DNA of 64,000 nucleotides from Faecalibacterium sp. CAG:1138 (GTDB lineage Bacteria > Bacillota > Clostridia > Christensenellales > CAG-917). The notes under the pieces are model-generated. The model did not search any database, was not told the origin of the DNA, and saw nothing but the letters and a program-made list of their open reading frames with translations. The DNA lies in the NCBI GenBank assembly GCA_000434675.1, contig HF988637.1, positions 4,739-68,738 on the forward strand, written 5' to 3'. The position numbers and the translations under genes are program-made. Below, in pieces: positions 51,621 to 60,475 of the stretch; the first letter of the stretch is position 1, and every line of letters starts with the position of its first letter.

Positions 51621-52340
51621 ATGGACTACAAAGATATAAGTGTCGTATATGAAGACAATCATATTCTCGTGGCGGTCAAGCCGCAGAACGTACCCGTTCA
51701 GGCGGACAGCAGCGGCGACGACGATATGCTTTCGATGCTGAAAAAATATTTGCAGGAAAAATACGACAAACCTGGAGAGGCATATCTGGGACTCGTGCAG
51801 AGGCTGGACCGTCCGACGGGCGGCGTTATGGTCTTTGCAAAAACGTCGAAAGCCGCGGCAAGGCTCTGCAAAGCTATAACCGACGGCGAAGTGGACAAAA
51901 AATACCTCGCGGTGGTTTACGGCGTGCCGAAAGACAGGCAGGCGCATTTGTCGAATTATCTGAAAAAGGATCCTGCGTCAAACGTGGTGTCCGTGGTTCC
52001 GATGCTCACCGAGGGCGCAAAAAGAGCGGAACTGGATTACAAACTTTTGTGCAGCGACGAAGGCGGCAGGATAAGCCTCGTTATGGTTAAGCTGGACACC
52101 GGCAGAAGCCATCAGATCAGAGTTCAGATGGCAAACATCGGGCATCCGCTGGTGGGGGACGTCAAGTACGCGGGTTCCATGCCGAAAGCAAATTGCAATC
52201 TCGCGCTTTGGGCAACGGAATTGAGGTTCAAACACCCCGTGAAAGACGCGCAGATGGTGTTCAGAGTGTATCCGCCTGAGGACGAAAAACCTTGGAAATA
52301 TTTCAACGTGGATACTTTTTTGTCGGAAGGCAGAAAATAA
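51621..52340 (+). CDS. RluA family pseudouridine synthase
   Basis: This 239-residue enzyme isomerises uridine in rRNA or tRNA. It has the catalytic motif VQRLDRPTGGVMVFAKTSKAA with the nucleophilic Asp, an N-terminal IVYEDNHILVAVKP and a C-terminal TGRSHQIRVQMANIGHPLVGD. There is no S4 domain. It sits after the RNA methyltransferase, 18 bases away with AAAGGAG, and probably belongs to the same transcript. Confidence 0.92.
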   Translation: MDYKDISVVYEDNHILVAVKPQNVPVQADSSGDDDMLSMLKKYLQEKYDKPGEAYLGLVQRLDRPTGGVMVFAKTSKAAARLCKAITDGEVDKKYLAVVYGVPKDRQAHLSNYLKKDPASNVVSVVPMLTEGAKRAELDYKLLCSDEGGRISLVMVKLDTGRSHQIRVQMANIGHPLVGDVKYAGSMPKANCNLALWATELRFKHPVKDAQMVFRVYPPEDEKPWKYFNVDTFLSEGRK

Positions 52341-52355
52341 AAGGAGCGGTGGAAT

Positions 52356-52679
52356 ATGTATAAGAATGTCGAAAAACAAAAAGTCATCACGCTTAAAAGC
52401 CTCGTGGACTATATGCCGGGGCAGGTGGTGAGCAAAACTTTGGCGCAAAACGACAAGGTTATAGTTACCGTTTTCAGCTTCGACAAGGGCGAAGAAATTT
52501 CCACTCACGCGGCGGGCGGCGACGCCATGGGAACGGTGCTTGAAGGCGTGGGGAAATTTACGGTGGACGGCGTGGAATATCACGTCAGAGAAGGCGAAAC
52601 CCTCGTTATGCCGCAGAACATACCTCACGCGGTTTTCGGAGAGGAACGCTTTAAGATGCTGCTCACCGTTTCGTTCTGA
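52356..52679 (+). CDS. cupin-domain protein
   Basis: This 107-residue single-domain cupin has ISTHAAGGDAMGTVLEGVGKFTVDGVEYHVREGETLVMPQNIPHAVF. That covers both cupin motifs with His and other metal ligands. Small cupins of this type bind a divalent metal and act as enzymes or sensors; no substrate can be deduced. It is the last gene before the prophage region and ends at a strong terminator. Confidence 0.85.
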   Translation: MYKNVEKQKVITLKSLVDYMPGQVVSKTLAQNDKVIVTVFSFDKGEEISTHAAGGDAMGTVLEGVGKFTVDGVEYHVREGETLVMPQNIPHAVFGEERFKMLLTVSF

Positions 52680-52690
52680 AAAATAACGGT

Positions 52691-52728
52691 TTCCGCAAAT
52701 CGGCATAAGTCGGTTTGCGGTTTTTTTT
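52691..52728 (+). terminator. intrinsic terminator after the cupin gene
   Basis: CCGCAAATCGGC (52693-52704) pairs with GTCGGTTTGCGG (52709-52720) across ATAA with two wobble pairs, followed by eight T residues. Confidence 0.88.
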
Positions 52729-52884
52729 GCCAAAAATCGGCAAATATCAAAACAATATTGCTTTTTTTGAGTTAATTTTTAGATAATCGTCAAAATCAGA
52801 CATTATAATTTCGGCCTCGACAAGTTTCGACAAAACCTTGCTAAAAATGTCAAAAAATATACCCCGAAAATGCGTCATAAAAGT

Positions 52885-52917
52885 TTGACAAATGGCGTTT
52901 TGCGGGGTTAATATACT
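52885..52917 (+). promoter_or_regulatory. predicted promoter of the prophage regulator leader
   Basis: TTGACA (52885-52890) is followed 18 bases later by TAATAT (52909-52914), with TATACT overlapping at 52912. Apart from this and the leader below, the 350-base gap 52680-53030 holds no gene. Confidence 0.5.
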
Positions 52918-52951
52918 CTCGGCGCAGCGATAAAACATATTTTTGAGAGAC

Positions 52952-52988
52952 ATTCAACCTTCCCTGAATTTGGGTAGGTTGAATTTTT
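52952..52988 (+). terminator. leader terminator/attenuator before the prophage regulator
   Basis: ATTCAACCT plus CCC (52952-52964) pairs with GGG plus AGGTTGAAT (52972-52984), followed by five T residues. CCTTCCCT (52958-52965) is also fully complementary to AGGGAAGG (53013-53020), which contains the ribosome site of the next gene, so two structures exclude each other. Confidence 0.6.
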
Positions 52989-53030
52989 ACATCGAATTGC
53001 TGTGAATTATTTAGGGAAGGAGAATTACTT

Positions 53031-53540
53031 ATGACAAACAAATCGCAAAATTGCCACACGGCAGAGGAAATCGAAGACTGCAAAATAATATTGCGCGTTT
53101 ATGCGAAATCGAACTCTGCGGTCAGAGCTATCGAAAAACAGATTCTGAAAGAGGCATTGGGAAGTTTTTATTACAAAAGAGGCTCGTCGACTCTTGATCA
53201 GTGCAACAGAATCATCGATATGATCGAAACCAAAGAAGGCTACCTGACGCTCAGGGAAAAAACGGAAAAAGTTTTGGGAACATTGAAAGCAAGCGACCGT
53301 GAATTTCTGACAATGCGATTTGTGAACAAAATGCAATTTTCAGACATCGCCGACTATTTCGGTTGGTCGCTCAGAAACTGCTTCCGCAGATACGACGGAG
53401 CTGCGCGGGCGTTTTGCGAGGCTATGAAAAACGATGAGTTTTTCGAAAGCGAGAAAGAGACGGTGAGGGCGCTGCCACTTTACGTATTGGAAAAAAGAAA
53501 GTCGGACGAGAGGAGGGCGGAAGCGTTTTCGAGGGAATGA
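53031..53540 (+). CDS. phage regulator with sigma region-4-like helix-turn-helix
   Basis: The 169-residue protein has a C-terminal sigma-70 region-4-like HTH: LKASDREFLTMRFVNKMQFSDIADYFGWSLRNCFRRYDGAARAF, about residues 83-130. The N-terminal half is helical and charged. Phage late-transcription activators of the ArpU/RinA type have this form and lie upstream of the packaging genes. The ATG follows GGGAAGGAG. An attenuator-like leader precedes it. A small-terminase role cannot be excluded because no other candidate lies before terL. Confidence 0.65.
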   Translation: MTNKSQNCHTAEEIEDCKIILRVYAKSNSAVRAIEKQILKEALGSFYYKRGSSTLDQCNRIIDMIETKEGYLTLREKTEKVLGTLKASDREFLTMRFVNKMQFSDIADYFGWSLRNCFRRYDGAARAFCEAMKNDEFFESEKETVRALPLYVLEKRKSDERRAEAFSRE

Positions 53541-53563
53541 AAAACCACGCCCGAAAGCGTGGC
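53539..53563 (-). terminator. minus-strand terminator after the RDY-tail protein gene
   Basis: CCACGC (53545-53550), loop CCGAAA, GCGTGG (53557-53562); on the minus strand it is followed by T residues (53544-53540). Confidence 0.65.
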
Positions 53564-53569
53564 TGAAAG

Positions 53570-54565
53570 TTAATAGCGGTCGCCCGGGTAGTCGCGGTCG
53601 TTTCTGCGGTCTCGCCCGTCCGAGTAGCCGCGGCGATCGTAGTAGTCGTCACGACGGTAACGGCGATCGTAATAGTCGTCGTCGCGATAACGGCTGCGCG
53701 GTTCGTCGTAAGGAGAAGGGCCTACGTCGTAGTTGCGGTTGCGGTCGTAGTCGTAGCCGCCGCGCTTTTTTGCGGCAGGCTTGAACAGCAAAAATATGAT
53801 GATGACTGCCGGAAGAACTATGCCGATTATGAGCAGAATTCGGAGCACGTTGTTGTCGACGCTTAGAAGATTGTTCTTTTTGTCGCCGCCGTTTGAAGGA
53901 TCTTCGGGATTGACGATTTCAACGGGAGGCCTCGAATAGAAGTGCTGAGGAATGACGTAGGTCGAAAGTTTGGCGGAAGCCACAGTTTTGCCCTCGACGG
54001 ACGTAACCAGCAGAACGTCTGACGGAACGTACCAGAACGCGCCGTCCGCGGCCTTGACGAATGCGTATTTCACGTCCTGATAGGTGAGAAAACCTAAAAA
54101 CGTGAAGGCGGTGCCGGCGGTGAAATCTTCGGCGGTCGGAGCAGACTTTTTGCCGTTTTTGTTGCTCTTTATGACAAGTACGCTTACGTCGAGCACGTCG
54201 GTGACAACGGTGAGATCCAGATTTGGATTTTTGTCGGTTTCGGCATTTTCAAAGTTGCTGTCGGTTTGCTTTGCAAGCTTCTTGACGTCGGCGTCGGAAA
54301 GAGTCCCTTCGACGTCCATATATCTGAACAAGTTCACTTCCGCGTCTTCGTCGTAGCCGAGATACTGGACGTAGTAGGTGGCGGGAACGGCCATGATTTC
54401 GTTTCGGTTGAAGCTGGCGGAAATGAGGGTTACGTCCTCGGTAACTTTAAGATATTCCCCCGCAACGAGCGTCACGGTTTCGTCTGCAAACGTCGCCCCC
54501 GCAGGGAACGAAAAACAGCCGATCAGCACGACAAGAATGAGTGAGAAATATAAAATTCGCTTCAT
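53570..54565 (-). CDS. signal-peptide/TM protein with Arg-Asp-Tyr low-complexity cytosolic tail
   Basis: The 331-residue protein has a signal peptide (about 1-27), an extracellular beta-rich part of about 200 residues and a membrane helix (about 242-264). The cytosolic tail of about 65 residues is made almost entirely of Arg, Asp and Tyr repeats (DDYYDRRYRRDDYYDRRGYS). I recognise no family. The layout (secreted part, one helix, low-complexity tail) parallels the 1611-residue surface protein. It is inverted relative to the phage genes, so it may be a moron, or a host gene marking a prophage edge. Confidence 0.65.
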   Translation of the reverse strand: MKRILYFSLILVVLIGCFSFPAGATFADETVTLVAGEYLKVTEDVTLISASFNRNEIMAVPATYYVQYLGYDEDAEVNLFRYMDVEGTLSDADVKKLAKQTDSNFENAETDKNPNLDLTVVTDVLDVSVLVIKSNKNGKKSAPTAEDFTAGTAFTFLGFLTYQDVKYAFVKAADGAFWYVPSDVLLVTSVEGKTVASAKLSTYVIPQHFYSRPPVEIVNPEDPSNGGDKKNNLLSVDNNVLRILLIIGIVLPAVIIIFLLFKPAAKKRGGYDYDRNRNYDVGPSPYDEPRSRYRDDDYYDRRYRRDDYYDRRGYSDGRDRRNDRDYPGDRY

Positions 54566-54642
54566 ATATACCTCGATAAATACTTATACACAATAAATTA
54601 TATACCAAAATTCGGTAAAAATAAAGCATTTTTAGGATTATT

Positions 54643-56076
54643 ATGAACAATTCGGAAAAAGAAAGGATTTTGAAACTTATAAAAATCGAAAAAGAACTGG
54701 GCAAACGGCGCGGTAAAAAACGACTTCAGACATATAATTCGGGCGAAAAGGTGCACGAAAAACAGCTGGCGTTTCACAAATGTCTAAAACGCAACAGGTG
54801 GGTTTTCGGGGGTAACAGAAGCGGGAAAACCGAATGCGGAGCGGTGGAAACGGTGTGGATGCTGAGGGGAATCCATCCGTACAGAGAAAATAAGCCGAAC
54901 GTTTCGGGCTGGGCGGTGTCGGTCAGCTACGAGGTGCAAAGGGACGTGGCGCAGCAGAAAATTCTGTCGTATCTGTCGAAGGACTGGATTGCGGAAATCG
55001 TTATGCAATCGGGGAAAAAGGACAGCCCGGAGACGGGCGTTATCGACCAGATCGTGGTGAAAAACGTTTTCGGAGGGCTTTCGAGGCTGGGGTTTAAGTC
55101 GGCGGATCAGGGAAGAGAAAAATTTCAGGGCGCAAGCCTGGACTTCGTCTGGTTTGACGAGGAGCCGCCCGAGGACGTTTACAGGGAATGTCAGATGCGC
55201 GTTCTGGACAAAAAGGGCGACATTTTCGGAACCATGACGCCGCTTAAGGGGCAAACCTGGGTTTACGACGAAATTTATCTGAACAAGGGACAAAGCCCCG
55301 AAGTGTGGTACGAGCAGATGGAGTGGGCGGACAACCCGTATCTGGACGAAAAAGAGGTGGAAATGCTGTCTAATTCGCTGTCGGACGACGTGAAAGATTC
55401 CAGACGATACGGAAGATTCAAAACCTACAACGGGTTGGTTTATCCGGAGTTCGACGTAAACGTCCACGTTATCGAGCCGTTTTCGGTGCCTGAGGAATGG
55501 CAGGCGGACATTTCGATAGACCCGGGACTCAACAATCCGCTGTCGTGCCATTTTTACGCGGTGGACGGCGACGGAACGGTTTACGTGGTGGCAGAGCATT
55601 TCGAAGCGGGAAAAGAAGTGGATTATCACGTCCGAAAAATCAACGAGCTGGCGGGAAAAATCGGTTGGAAGAGGGACGCGAGAGGACGACTGCACGCGCT
55701 TATCGACAGTGCGGCAAACCAAAAAACACTGGCGTCGTCGAAAAGCGTGACGGAGCTTTTTGTGGAAAAAGGAATCGTGGTGAACCCAAAGGTCAACAAG
55801 GATTTGTTTTCGGGCATTGCAAAAATAAAGAATATGCTGGCTGCAAGACCGCCTAAAATTTTGATTTTCTCTTCCTGCGTCAACCTTATCCGAGAACTGA
55901 AAAGCTACGCCTGGGCCGAGGGCGACAGACCTAAAAAGTTCGACGACCACGCTTTGGACGAGCTCAGATATTTCGTGATGTCGGGAGCACTTCCGCAGGC
56001 TGTGAAGCCGCAAAAAACCGAAATACAAAAGGACATCGAGAGCCTCATTAAACTACAAAAAAGGAACAGACAATGA
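54643..56076 (+). CDS. phage terminase large subunit
   Basis: TerL packages phage DNA into the capsid. The 477-residue protein has Walker A WVFGGNRSGKTE (Gly56-Thr63), Walker B LDFVWFDEEPP (Asp172, Glu173) and the coupling motif IFGTMTP. The C-terminal RNase H-like nuclease begins at ISIDPGLNNP (Asp293). ATG 54643 has no perfect ribosome site, and its stop overlaps the next ATG. No recognisable small terminase precedes it. Confidence 0.92.
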   Translation: MNNSEKERILKLIKIEKELGKRRGKKRLQTYNSGEKVHEKQLAFHKCLKRNRWVFGGNRSGKTECGAVETVWMLRGIHPYRENKPNVSGWAVSVSYEVQRDVAQQKILSYLSKDWIAEIVMQSGKKDSPETGVIDQIVVKNVFGGLSRLGFKSADQGREKFQGASLDFVWFDEEPPEDVYRECQMRVLDKKGDIFGTMTPLKGQTWVYDEIYLNKGQSPEVWYEQMEWADNPYLDEKEVEMLSNSLSDDVKDSRRYGRFKTYNGLVYPEFDVNVHVIEPFSVPEEWQADISIDPGLNNPLSCHFYAVDGDGTVYVVAEHFEAGKEVDYHVRKINELAGKIGWKRDARGRLHALIDSAANQKTLASSKSVTELFVEKGIVVNPKVNKDLFSGIAKIKNMLAARPPKILIFSSCVNLIRELKSYAWAEGDRPKKFDDHALDELRYFVMSGALPQAVKPQKTEIQKDIESLIKLQKRNRQ

Positions 56077-56366
56077 ACAACATTTCAAAAAAACTCAAGG
56101 CTGCTTTGACCAAAAAAGCTACGGGTTTTACCGCCGACGAGGTGGTTGAGGAATACGGAATCAACCCCGACGGCGAGTTTACGCTTCTGAAAAGAAAGGT
56201 TACGAAAAAATATTATCCTCCCGACACGTCGGCCATAAGCAAGGTGCAGGAGCAATGGGAGGCGGAGGAAAATTTGAGCAACCTCTCGGAAAGTCAACTT
56301 TTGGAGGAAAAAAGCAGATTGCTTGCCGAACTTAAGCTCGGCGACGAAAAAAAGGAGAAAAAATGA
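56073..56366 (+). CDS. small phage protein of unknown function between terminase and portal
   Basis: This 97-residue protein is charged and helical, with a C-terminal coiled-coil-like QWEAEENLSNLSESQLLEEKSRLLAELKL. It overlaps terL by ATGA and the portal gene by ATGA. I recognise no family. Confidence 0.7.
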   Translation: MNNISKKLKAALTKKATGFTADEVVEEYGINPDGEFTLLKRKVTKKYYPPDTSAISKVQEQWEAEENLSNLSESQLLEEKSRLLAELKLGDEKKEKK

Positions 56367-58225
56367 AAGAACAACAAAATCAATTTCAGGAACAACTTGT
56401 GGCGGACGTTAAGGCGGATTTCGAAAAAAGACGTCAGGCAAGACTTAGTATCGAACAGGCCTGGAGGCTTAATATGAACTTCATGGTCGGCAATCAATTC
56501 AGCGAAATCAACGCAAAAGGCGACATCGACGAAACCTGCAAACAGTTTTATTGGCAGGAAAGATCGGTGTTTAACCATATCGCGCCGATCGTCGAAACGA
56601 GGCTGGCCAAGCTGTCCAGAGTCAGAAGCGGCGTTACCGTGCGGCCGCTTACCACCGACGAGCAGGACGTGTCGGCCGCCAAATTCAGCACGGCCATACT
56701 AAACAGTATCATCGCCGAAAACAAACTGCCGAATCTTTTAAACACGGCAAACGCCTGGAGCGAGATTTGCGGCACGGTGTTTTATAAGGTGGTGTGGGAC
56801 GGCGAAAAGGGTACGAAATACACCTTTAACGGCAAAACCGCCTCGGACGGCGACGTGTCGGTTATGGTTGTGCCGCCGTTTGAAATTTATCCCGAATCGC
56901 TTGAAGGAGATCTGGACAGTCAGTCGTCGATTATGCACGTCAAGGCGTATTCGGCGAGCGAAGTTAAGGACCTTTGGGGCGTGGACGTCAAACCGCAGAA
57001 GGTGAACGTTTTCAATATGCAAAACGCCGTAGTTTCCGGCGGATTCGGCTACAATTCGACGGTGCCGAACGTTTCGGAGGAAATCAAGGACGACGCGGTG
57101 GTGGTTATCGAAAAATTCGAACTGCCGACGGCGGAATTCCCTAATGGCAGGCACGTTATCGTTGCGGGGGGCCGGCTTGTCTACATGGGCGAGCTGCCGT
57201 ACGAAAACGGGGAAGAAGGCAAACGCAAATTCCCGTTTGTAAGGCAGGTGTCGCTGGATAACACGGGCGCGTTTTTCGGCGCGAGCGTGGTGGAAAGATG
57301 TATTCCGGTGCAGAGGGCGTACAACGCCGTGAAAAACCGAAAACTGGAATTTCTTAACCGAATCGCAATGGGAGTTCTGGCCGTCGAGGACGGAAGCGTC
57401 GATACCGAACAGCTTGCAGACGAAGGACTTTGCCCGGGGAAAATTTTGGTGTATCGCCAGGGTTCGACGCCGCCGGTTATGATGAACGCGGGAAGCGTTC
57501 CGACCGATTTCCAACGTGAAGAAGACAGGCTTTTGCAGGAATTCACCATGATTTCCGGCGTGTCGGAGGTTATGGGCTACAGCAGAGTGCCCGAAAACGT
57601 TACGAGCGGCACGGCGATAAGCCTCATCATCGAACAGGACGACACCAGAATGAGCATAACCGCAAACAATCTGAGGGCGGCTATTCTGGAAATAGGAAAA
57701 CAGATTCTGAGACTGTACAAACAATTTGCAACCACCCGACGCTTAAAGCGCATAGCGGGCGAAAACGGAGAAGTGGACCTCGTGTATTTCACGGGCAACG
57801 ACCTTACGTCCGACGACATAGCGTTCGACACCGAAAACGATTTGTCGGACACGGCGGCGTCAAGGAGAAACATGGTTATGCAGATACTTTCGATGGGCCT
57901 ACTTAACGACGAAAACGGAACGCTGTCGCCGAGAAACAAGGCGAGAGTGCTGGAAATTCTGGGCTTCGGCAACTGGGAAAGCAGCAAAGACATCGAGGAA
58001 CTGAACATCAAAAAAGCTATGAGGGAAAACCTCAAAATGAAAGACGGCGGCGAAGCGCTCGTGCCCGATGAAACCGACGAGCACAGCATTCACATTGCCG
58101 AACATACCAAATTTATTCTGTCCCAGGAATACGACGGCGCTTGCGACGTTAAGAGCCGCGTGCTGGAACACATCACCTTGCACCGCCAGGCGCAGGAGAT
58201 GGCAAATCAAATCAAAAACGTTTAG
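56363..58225 (+). CDS. phage portal protein (P22-like podoviral type)
   Basis: The portal forms the dodecameric DNA channel at one capsid vertex. The 620-residue protein follows terL and fits P22-type portals: an N-terminal RRQARLSIEQAWRLNMNFMVGNQF, a central clip/wing region with VVPPFEIYPES, and a long helical C-terminus (SGTAISLIIEQDDTRMSITANNLRAAILEIGKQIL). It overlaps the preceding gene and precedes the scaffold gene by 11 bases. Family assignment is by gene order and overall pattern. Confidence 0.82.
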   Translation: MKEQQNQFQEQLVADVKADFEKRRQARLSIEQAWRLNMNFMVGNQFSEINAKGDIDETCKQFYWQERSVFNHIAPIVETRLAKLSRVRSGVTVRPLTTDEQDVSAAKFSTAILNSIIAENKLPNLLNTANAWSEICGTVFYKVVWDGEKGTKYTFNGKTASDGDVSVMVVPPFEIYPESLEGDLDSQSSIMHVKAYSASEVKDLWGVDVKPQKVNVFNMQNAVVSGGFGYNSTVPNVSEEIKDDAVVVIEKFELPTAEFPNGRHVIVAGGRLVYMGELPYENGEEGKRKFPFVRQVSLDNTGAFFGASVVERCIPVQRAYNAVKNRKLEFLNRIAMGVLAVEDGSVDTEQLADEGLCPGKILVYRQGSTPPVMMNAGSVPTDFQREEDRLLQEFTMISGVSEVMGYSRVPENVTSGTAISLIIEQDDTRMSITANNLRAAILEIGKQILRLYKQFATTRRLKRIAGENGEVDLVYFTGNDLTSDDIAFDTENDLSDTAASRRNMVMQILSMGLLNDENGTLSPRNKARVLEILGFGNWESSKDIEELNIKKAMRENLKMKDGGEALVPDETDEHSIHIAEHTKFILSQEYDGACDVKSRVLEHITLHRQAQEMANQIKNV

Positions 58226-58236
58226 GAGGAACGAAT

Positions 58237-58842
58237 ATGAAAGATCAAATTTCTGAAACGGAAGCTGCCGTAACCGAGGATAAAACCGAGGTCAAAACGG
58301 CTGACTTAAGGAAAGAAAACATCGGAAAATTTCCAAACAAAGAAGAACTTTATGCGGCCTACAATGCGCTGGAAAAAGAGTTTACGCGTCGCAGTCAGCG
58401 ACTTAAAACCCTTGAAAGGCAAATTGACGACCTGAATAAAGCAAGCCTTCGGAAAGAGGAAAACGCGGAAAAGGCCGCAAAATTTTTAGAGCAGGCGGTG
58501 GAAAACTATCCGTCGCTTCTGCCGCTTAAAAGCGAGCTGGCGGAGGCTCTTGCGGCGATAAATCCGGAGGACGAAACGTCGCTTTGGAAAATCGCTTTTC
58601 AGGTTGTGGCCGCGGCTTACCGTTCCCCCGACGACATAATGGCGGACGAAGATTTTTTGAACGAACGCGTTTATTCCAACGACGACGTGTTGACCGCCTG
58701 CGCGGAAAAATTTTTCGGCGCAAAAAGCGGCGCGAAAAGTCCGAGAACCGTCGGCTCTTGCGGCAGAGCCGTTATCACTTTGCCAAAAAAACCGTCTTCC
58801 CTTAAGGAAGCCAAGGAAATGGCAGAACATTTGTTCAAATAG
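58237..58842 (+). CDS. probable phage scaffolding protein
   Basis: The 201-residue protein is highly charged and helical, with a coiled coil (AYNALEKEFTRRSQRLKTLERQIDDL, about residues 42-67). It lies directly between portal and major capsid protein, the position of scaffolding proteins. The ATG follows TAGGAGGAACG. No direct sequence family match is claimed. Confidence 0.65.
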   Translation: MKDQISETEAAVTEDKTEVKTADLRKENIGKFPNKEELYAAYNALEKEFTRRSQRLKTLERQIDDLNKASLRKEENAEKAAKFLEQAVENYPSLLPLKSELAEALAAINPEDETSLWKIAFQVVAAAYRSPDDIMADEDFLNERVYSNDDVLTACAEKFFGAKSGAKSPRTVGSCGRAVITLPKKPSSLKEAKEMAEHLFK

Positions 58843-58872
58843 CCGCAAATAAAAAATTAAAAGGAGAAAAAC

Positions 58873-60057
58873 ATGATCAACTTTCAAACTGCCGAAAAAG
58901 CACTCAAATCTTTTTATCTTTCGGTGATTGCCGAACAACTTAACACCAAAATCAATCCGCTTCTTTCTAAAATCGAACAAACTTCTTCGGACGTTGCGGG
59001 AAAAGAAATCGTCAAGCTTTGCACTTACGGCGTGAACGGCGGCGTGGGCGCAGGCAGCGAAACCGGCACTTTGCCGACTTCCGGCGAAAACTCTTACGAA
59101 CAGTTCAGACTGACTCTTAAGAACTTCTTCGGAAAGCTCGAAATTTCCGACAAAGCCCTGAGGGCGTCTCAAACCGACGGCGGCGCGTTCGTCAACCTTT
59201 TGAACGCTGAAATGGACGGCTTGCTCAAAGCCAGCAAAATGAACTTCGGCCGTATGCTTTACGGCGACGGCAGCGGTAAGCTTGCAACCGTCGTTGCCAA
59301 AGAAACGTCCGACACTTCTACAAACGACTACATCAAAGTGGACGACGTTTCCAAATTCGTTCTGGGCATGACCATCGACATCGCTACCACCTCGGGCGTT
59401 ATCGCCGCAGCAGGCAAAAACAAACGCATCATCGGCATCGACAGAGCAAACAAGGTTATCCGCATTTCCGTTTGCCCGACCACCGCGTTTGCGGCAAACA
59501 GCACCGTGTACGTTCAGAACAGCAAGGACGCGGAGCTCACCGGCCTCGAAGCAATTTTCGGCAACAGCGAAACCTTGTACGGTCTTACCAGAGCCAACTT
59601 CGACTTTTTGAAACCGTACGTCAAATCTTCCTGCGGCAAGCTTACCGTGGACGCTATGCAAAGCGCAATCGATCAGGCAGAAATCGCTTCCGGCGGCGAA
59701 ATCAACTTCATCACCGCAAGCTACGACGTAAGACGTAACTACGTCGCAACGGTTACCGCAAAAGCAACCAACGTGGACGTTATGAACGTTGACGGCGGCT
59801 ATAAAGCAATAAGCTACAGCGGAATTCCTATGGTGGCGGACAGATACGTTCCGGCAGGAACCATGTATATGCTCAACACCGACGACTTCAAACTGCATCA
59901 GCTTTGCGACTGGAGATGGATCGAAGGCGAAGGCGGTTCCGTGCTTCATCAGCTGGCAGGCACCCCTAATTATTACGCTACGCTCGTCAAATACGCAGAT
60001 CTGCTTTGCGAAAGACCGAGCGGTCAGGTCAAAATCAGCGGCATAACCGCAGAATAA
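58873..60057 (+). CDS. phage major capsid protein
   Basis: The 394-residue protein fits HK97-fold/P22-coat-like capsid proteins. An N-terminal helical part leads into KEIVKLCTYGVNGGVGAGSETGTLPTSG, then LTLKNFFGKLEISDKAL and FGRMLYGDGSGKLATV. The high-expression codon use (GAA, AAC, GGC) fits an abundant virion protein. The ATG follows AAAGGAG. It ends with TAA, so TAA is a normal stop codon in this phage. Confidence 0.85.
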   Translation: MINFQTAEKALKSFYLSVIAEQLNTKINPLLSKIEQTSSDVAGKEIVKLCTYGVNGGVGAGSETGTLPTSGENSYEQFRLTLKNFFGKLEISDKALRASQTDGGAFVNLLNAEMDGLLKASKMNFGRMLYGDGSGKLATVVAKETSDTSTNDYIKVDDVSKFVLGMTIDIATTSGVIAAAGKNKRIIGIDRANKVIRISVCPTTAFAANSTVYVQNSKDAELTGLEAIFGNSETLYGLTRANFDFLKPYVKSSCGKLTVDAMQSAIDQAEIASGGEINFITASYDVRRNYVATVTAKATNVDVMNVDGGYKAISYSGIPMVADRYVPAGTMYMLNTDDFKLHQLCDWRWIEGEGGSVLHQLAGTPNYYATLVKYADLLCERPSGQVKISGITAE

Positions 60058-60079
60058 TTTCAAAAGGAGGAATTGGCCC

Positions 60080-60466
60080 GTGTCGTTTTTGATACAAGAC
60101 GTGACGGACGGCAAACTCGTTAAAATTGCCGAGGACGCATTGGACGTGGCGGACAGAATCCGCGAAATAGACTAAGGGTACGAGATCTATTATAACAGGG
60201 CGAAAAACCGATTCGAAATTTACAAAAAAGGAGAACGTCAGGCGGTTCTGCCGTTTGACGAACTGGACGAAAGAACCGTGACGTATCTTAGAAAAACCAG
60301 AATCGAAAACGCCGAGGAACTGATTGAGGAAATAGACTCGGAAAACCTGAAAAGAGAACAATCGATCGAGCGCGCAAAAAAAGACGAGAGAGAATACAAG
60401 CTCGGACACCTTGTGAAATACCTCGAAAACGACAGGGCCTACGTTCCTCGATACGACGAATTATAG
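60080..60466 (+). pseudogene. phage head-completion gene interrupted by in-frame TAA
   Basis: From GTG 60080 (site GGAGG at 60066-60070) the frame encodes 31 residues ending ADRIREID, then TAA at 60173-60175, then continues open for 97 more codons to 60466. The continuation begins GYEIYYNRAKNRFEIYKKGE and matches the sense and codon style of the first part. The whole 129-codon unit looks like one gene disrupted by a nonsense change. Position after the capsid gene suggests a head-completion or structural protein, but the family is not recognised. Confidence 0.75.
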
Positions 60467-60475
60467 GAGGACGAT

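Noticed and set aside
52747..53083. two short minus-strand ORFs in the gap before the prophage regulator
   Set aside because: They are A/T-driven, lack ribosome sites and overlap the regulator's promoter and leader.
60173..60175. general TAA reassignment in the phage
   Set aside because: The neighbouring major capsid gene stops at TAA with a ribosome site right after it, so TAA acts as a stop.
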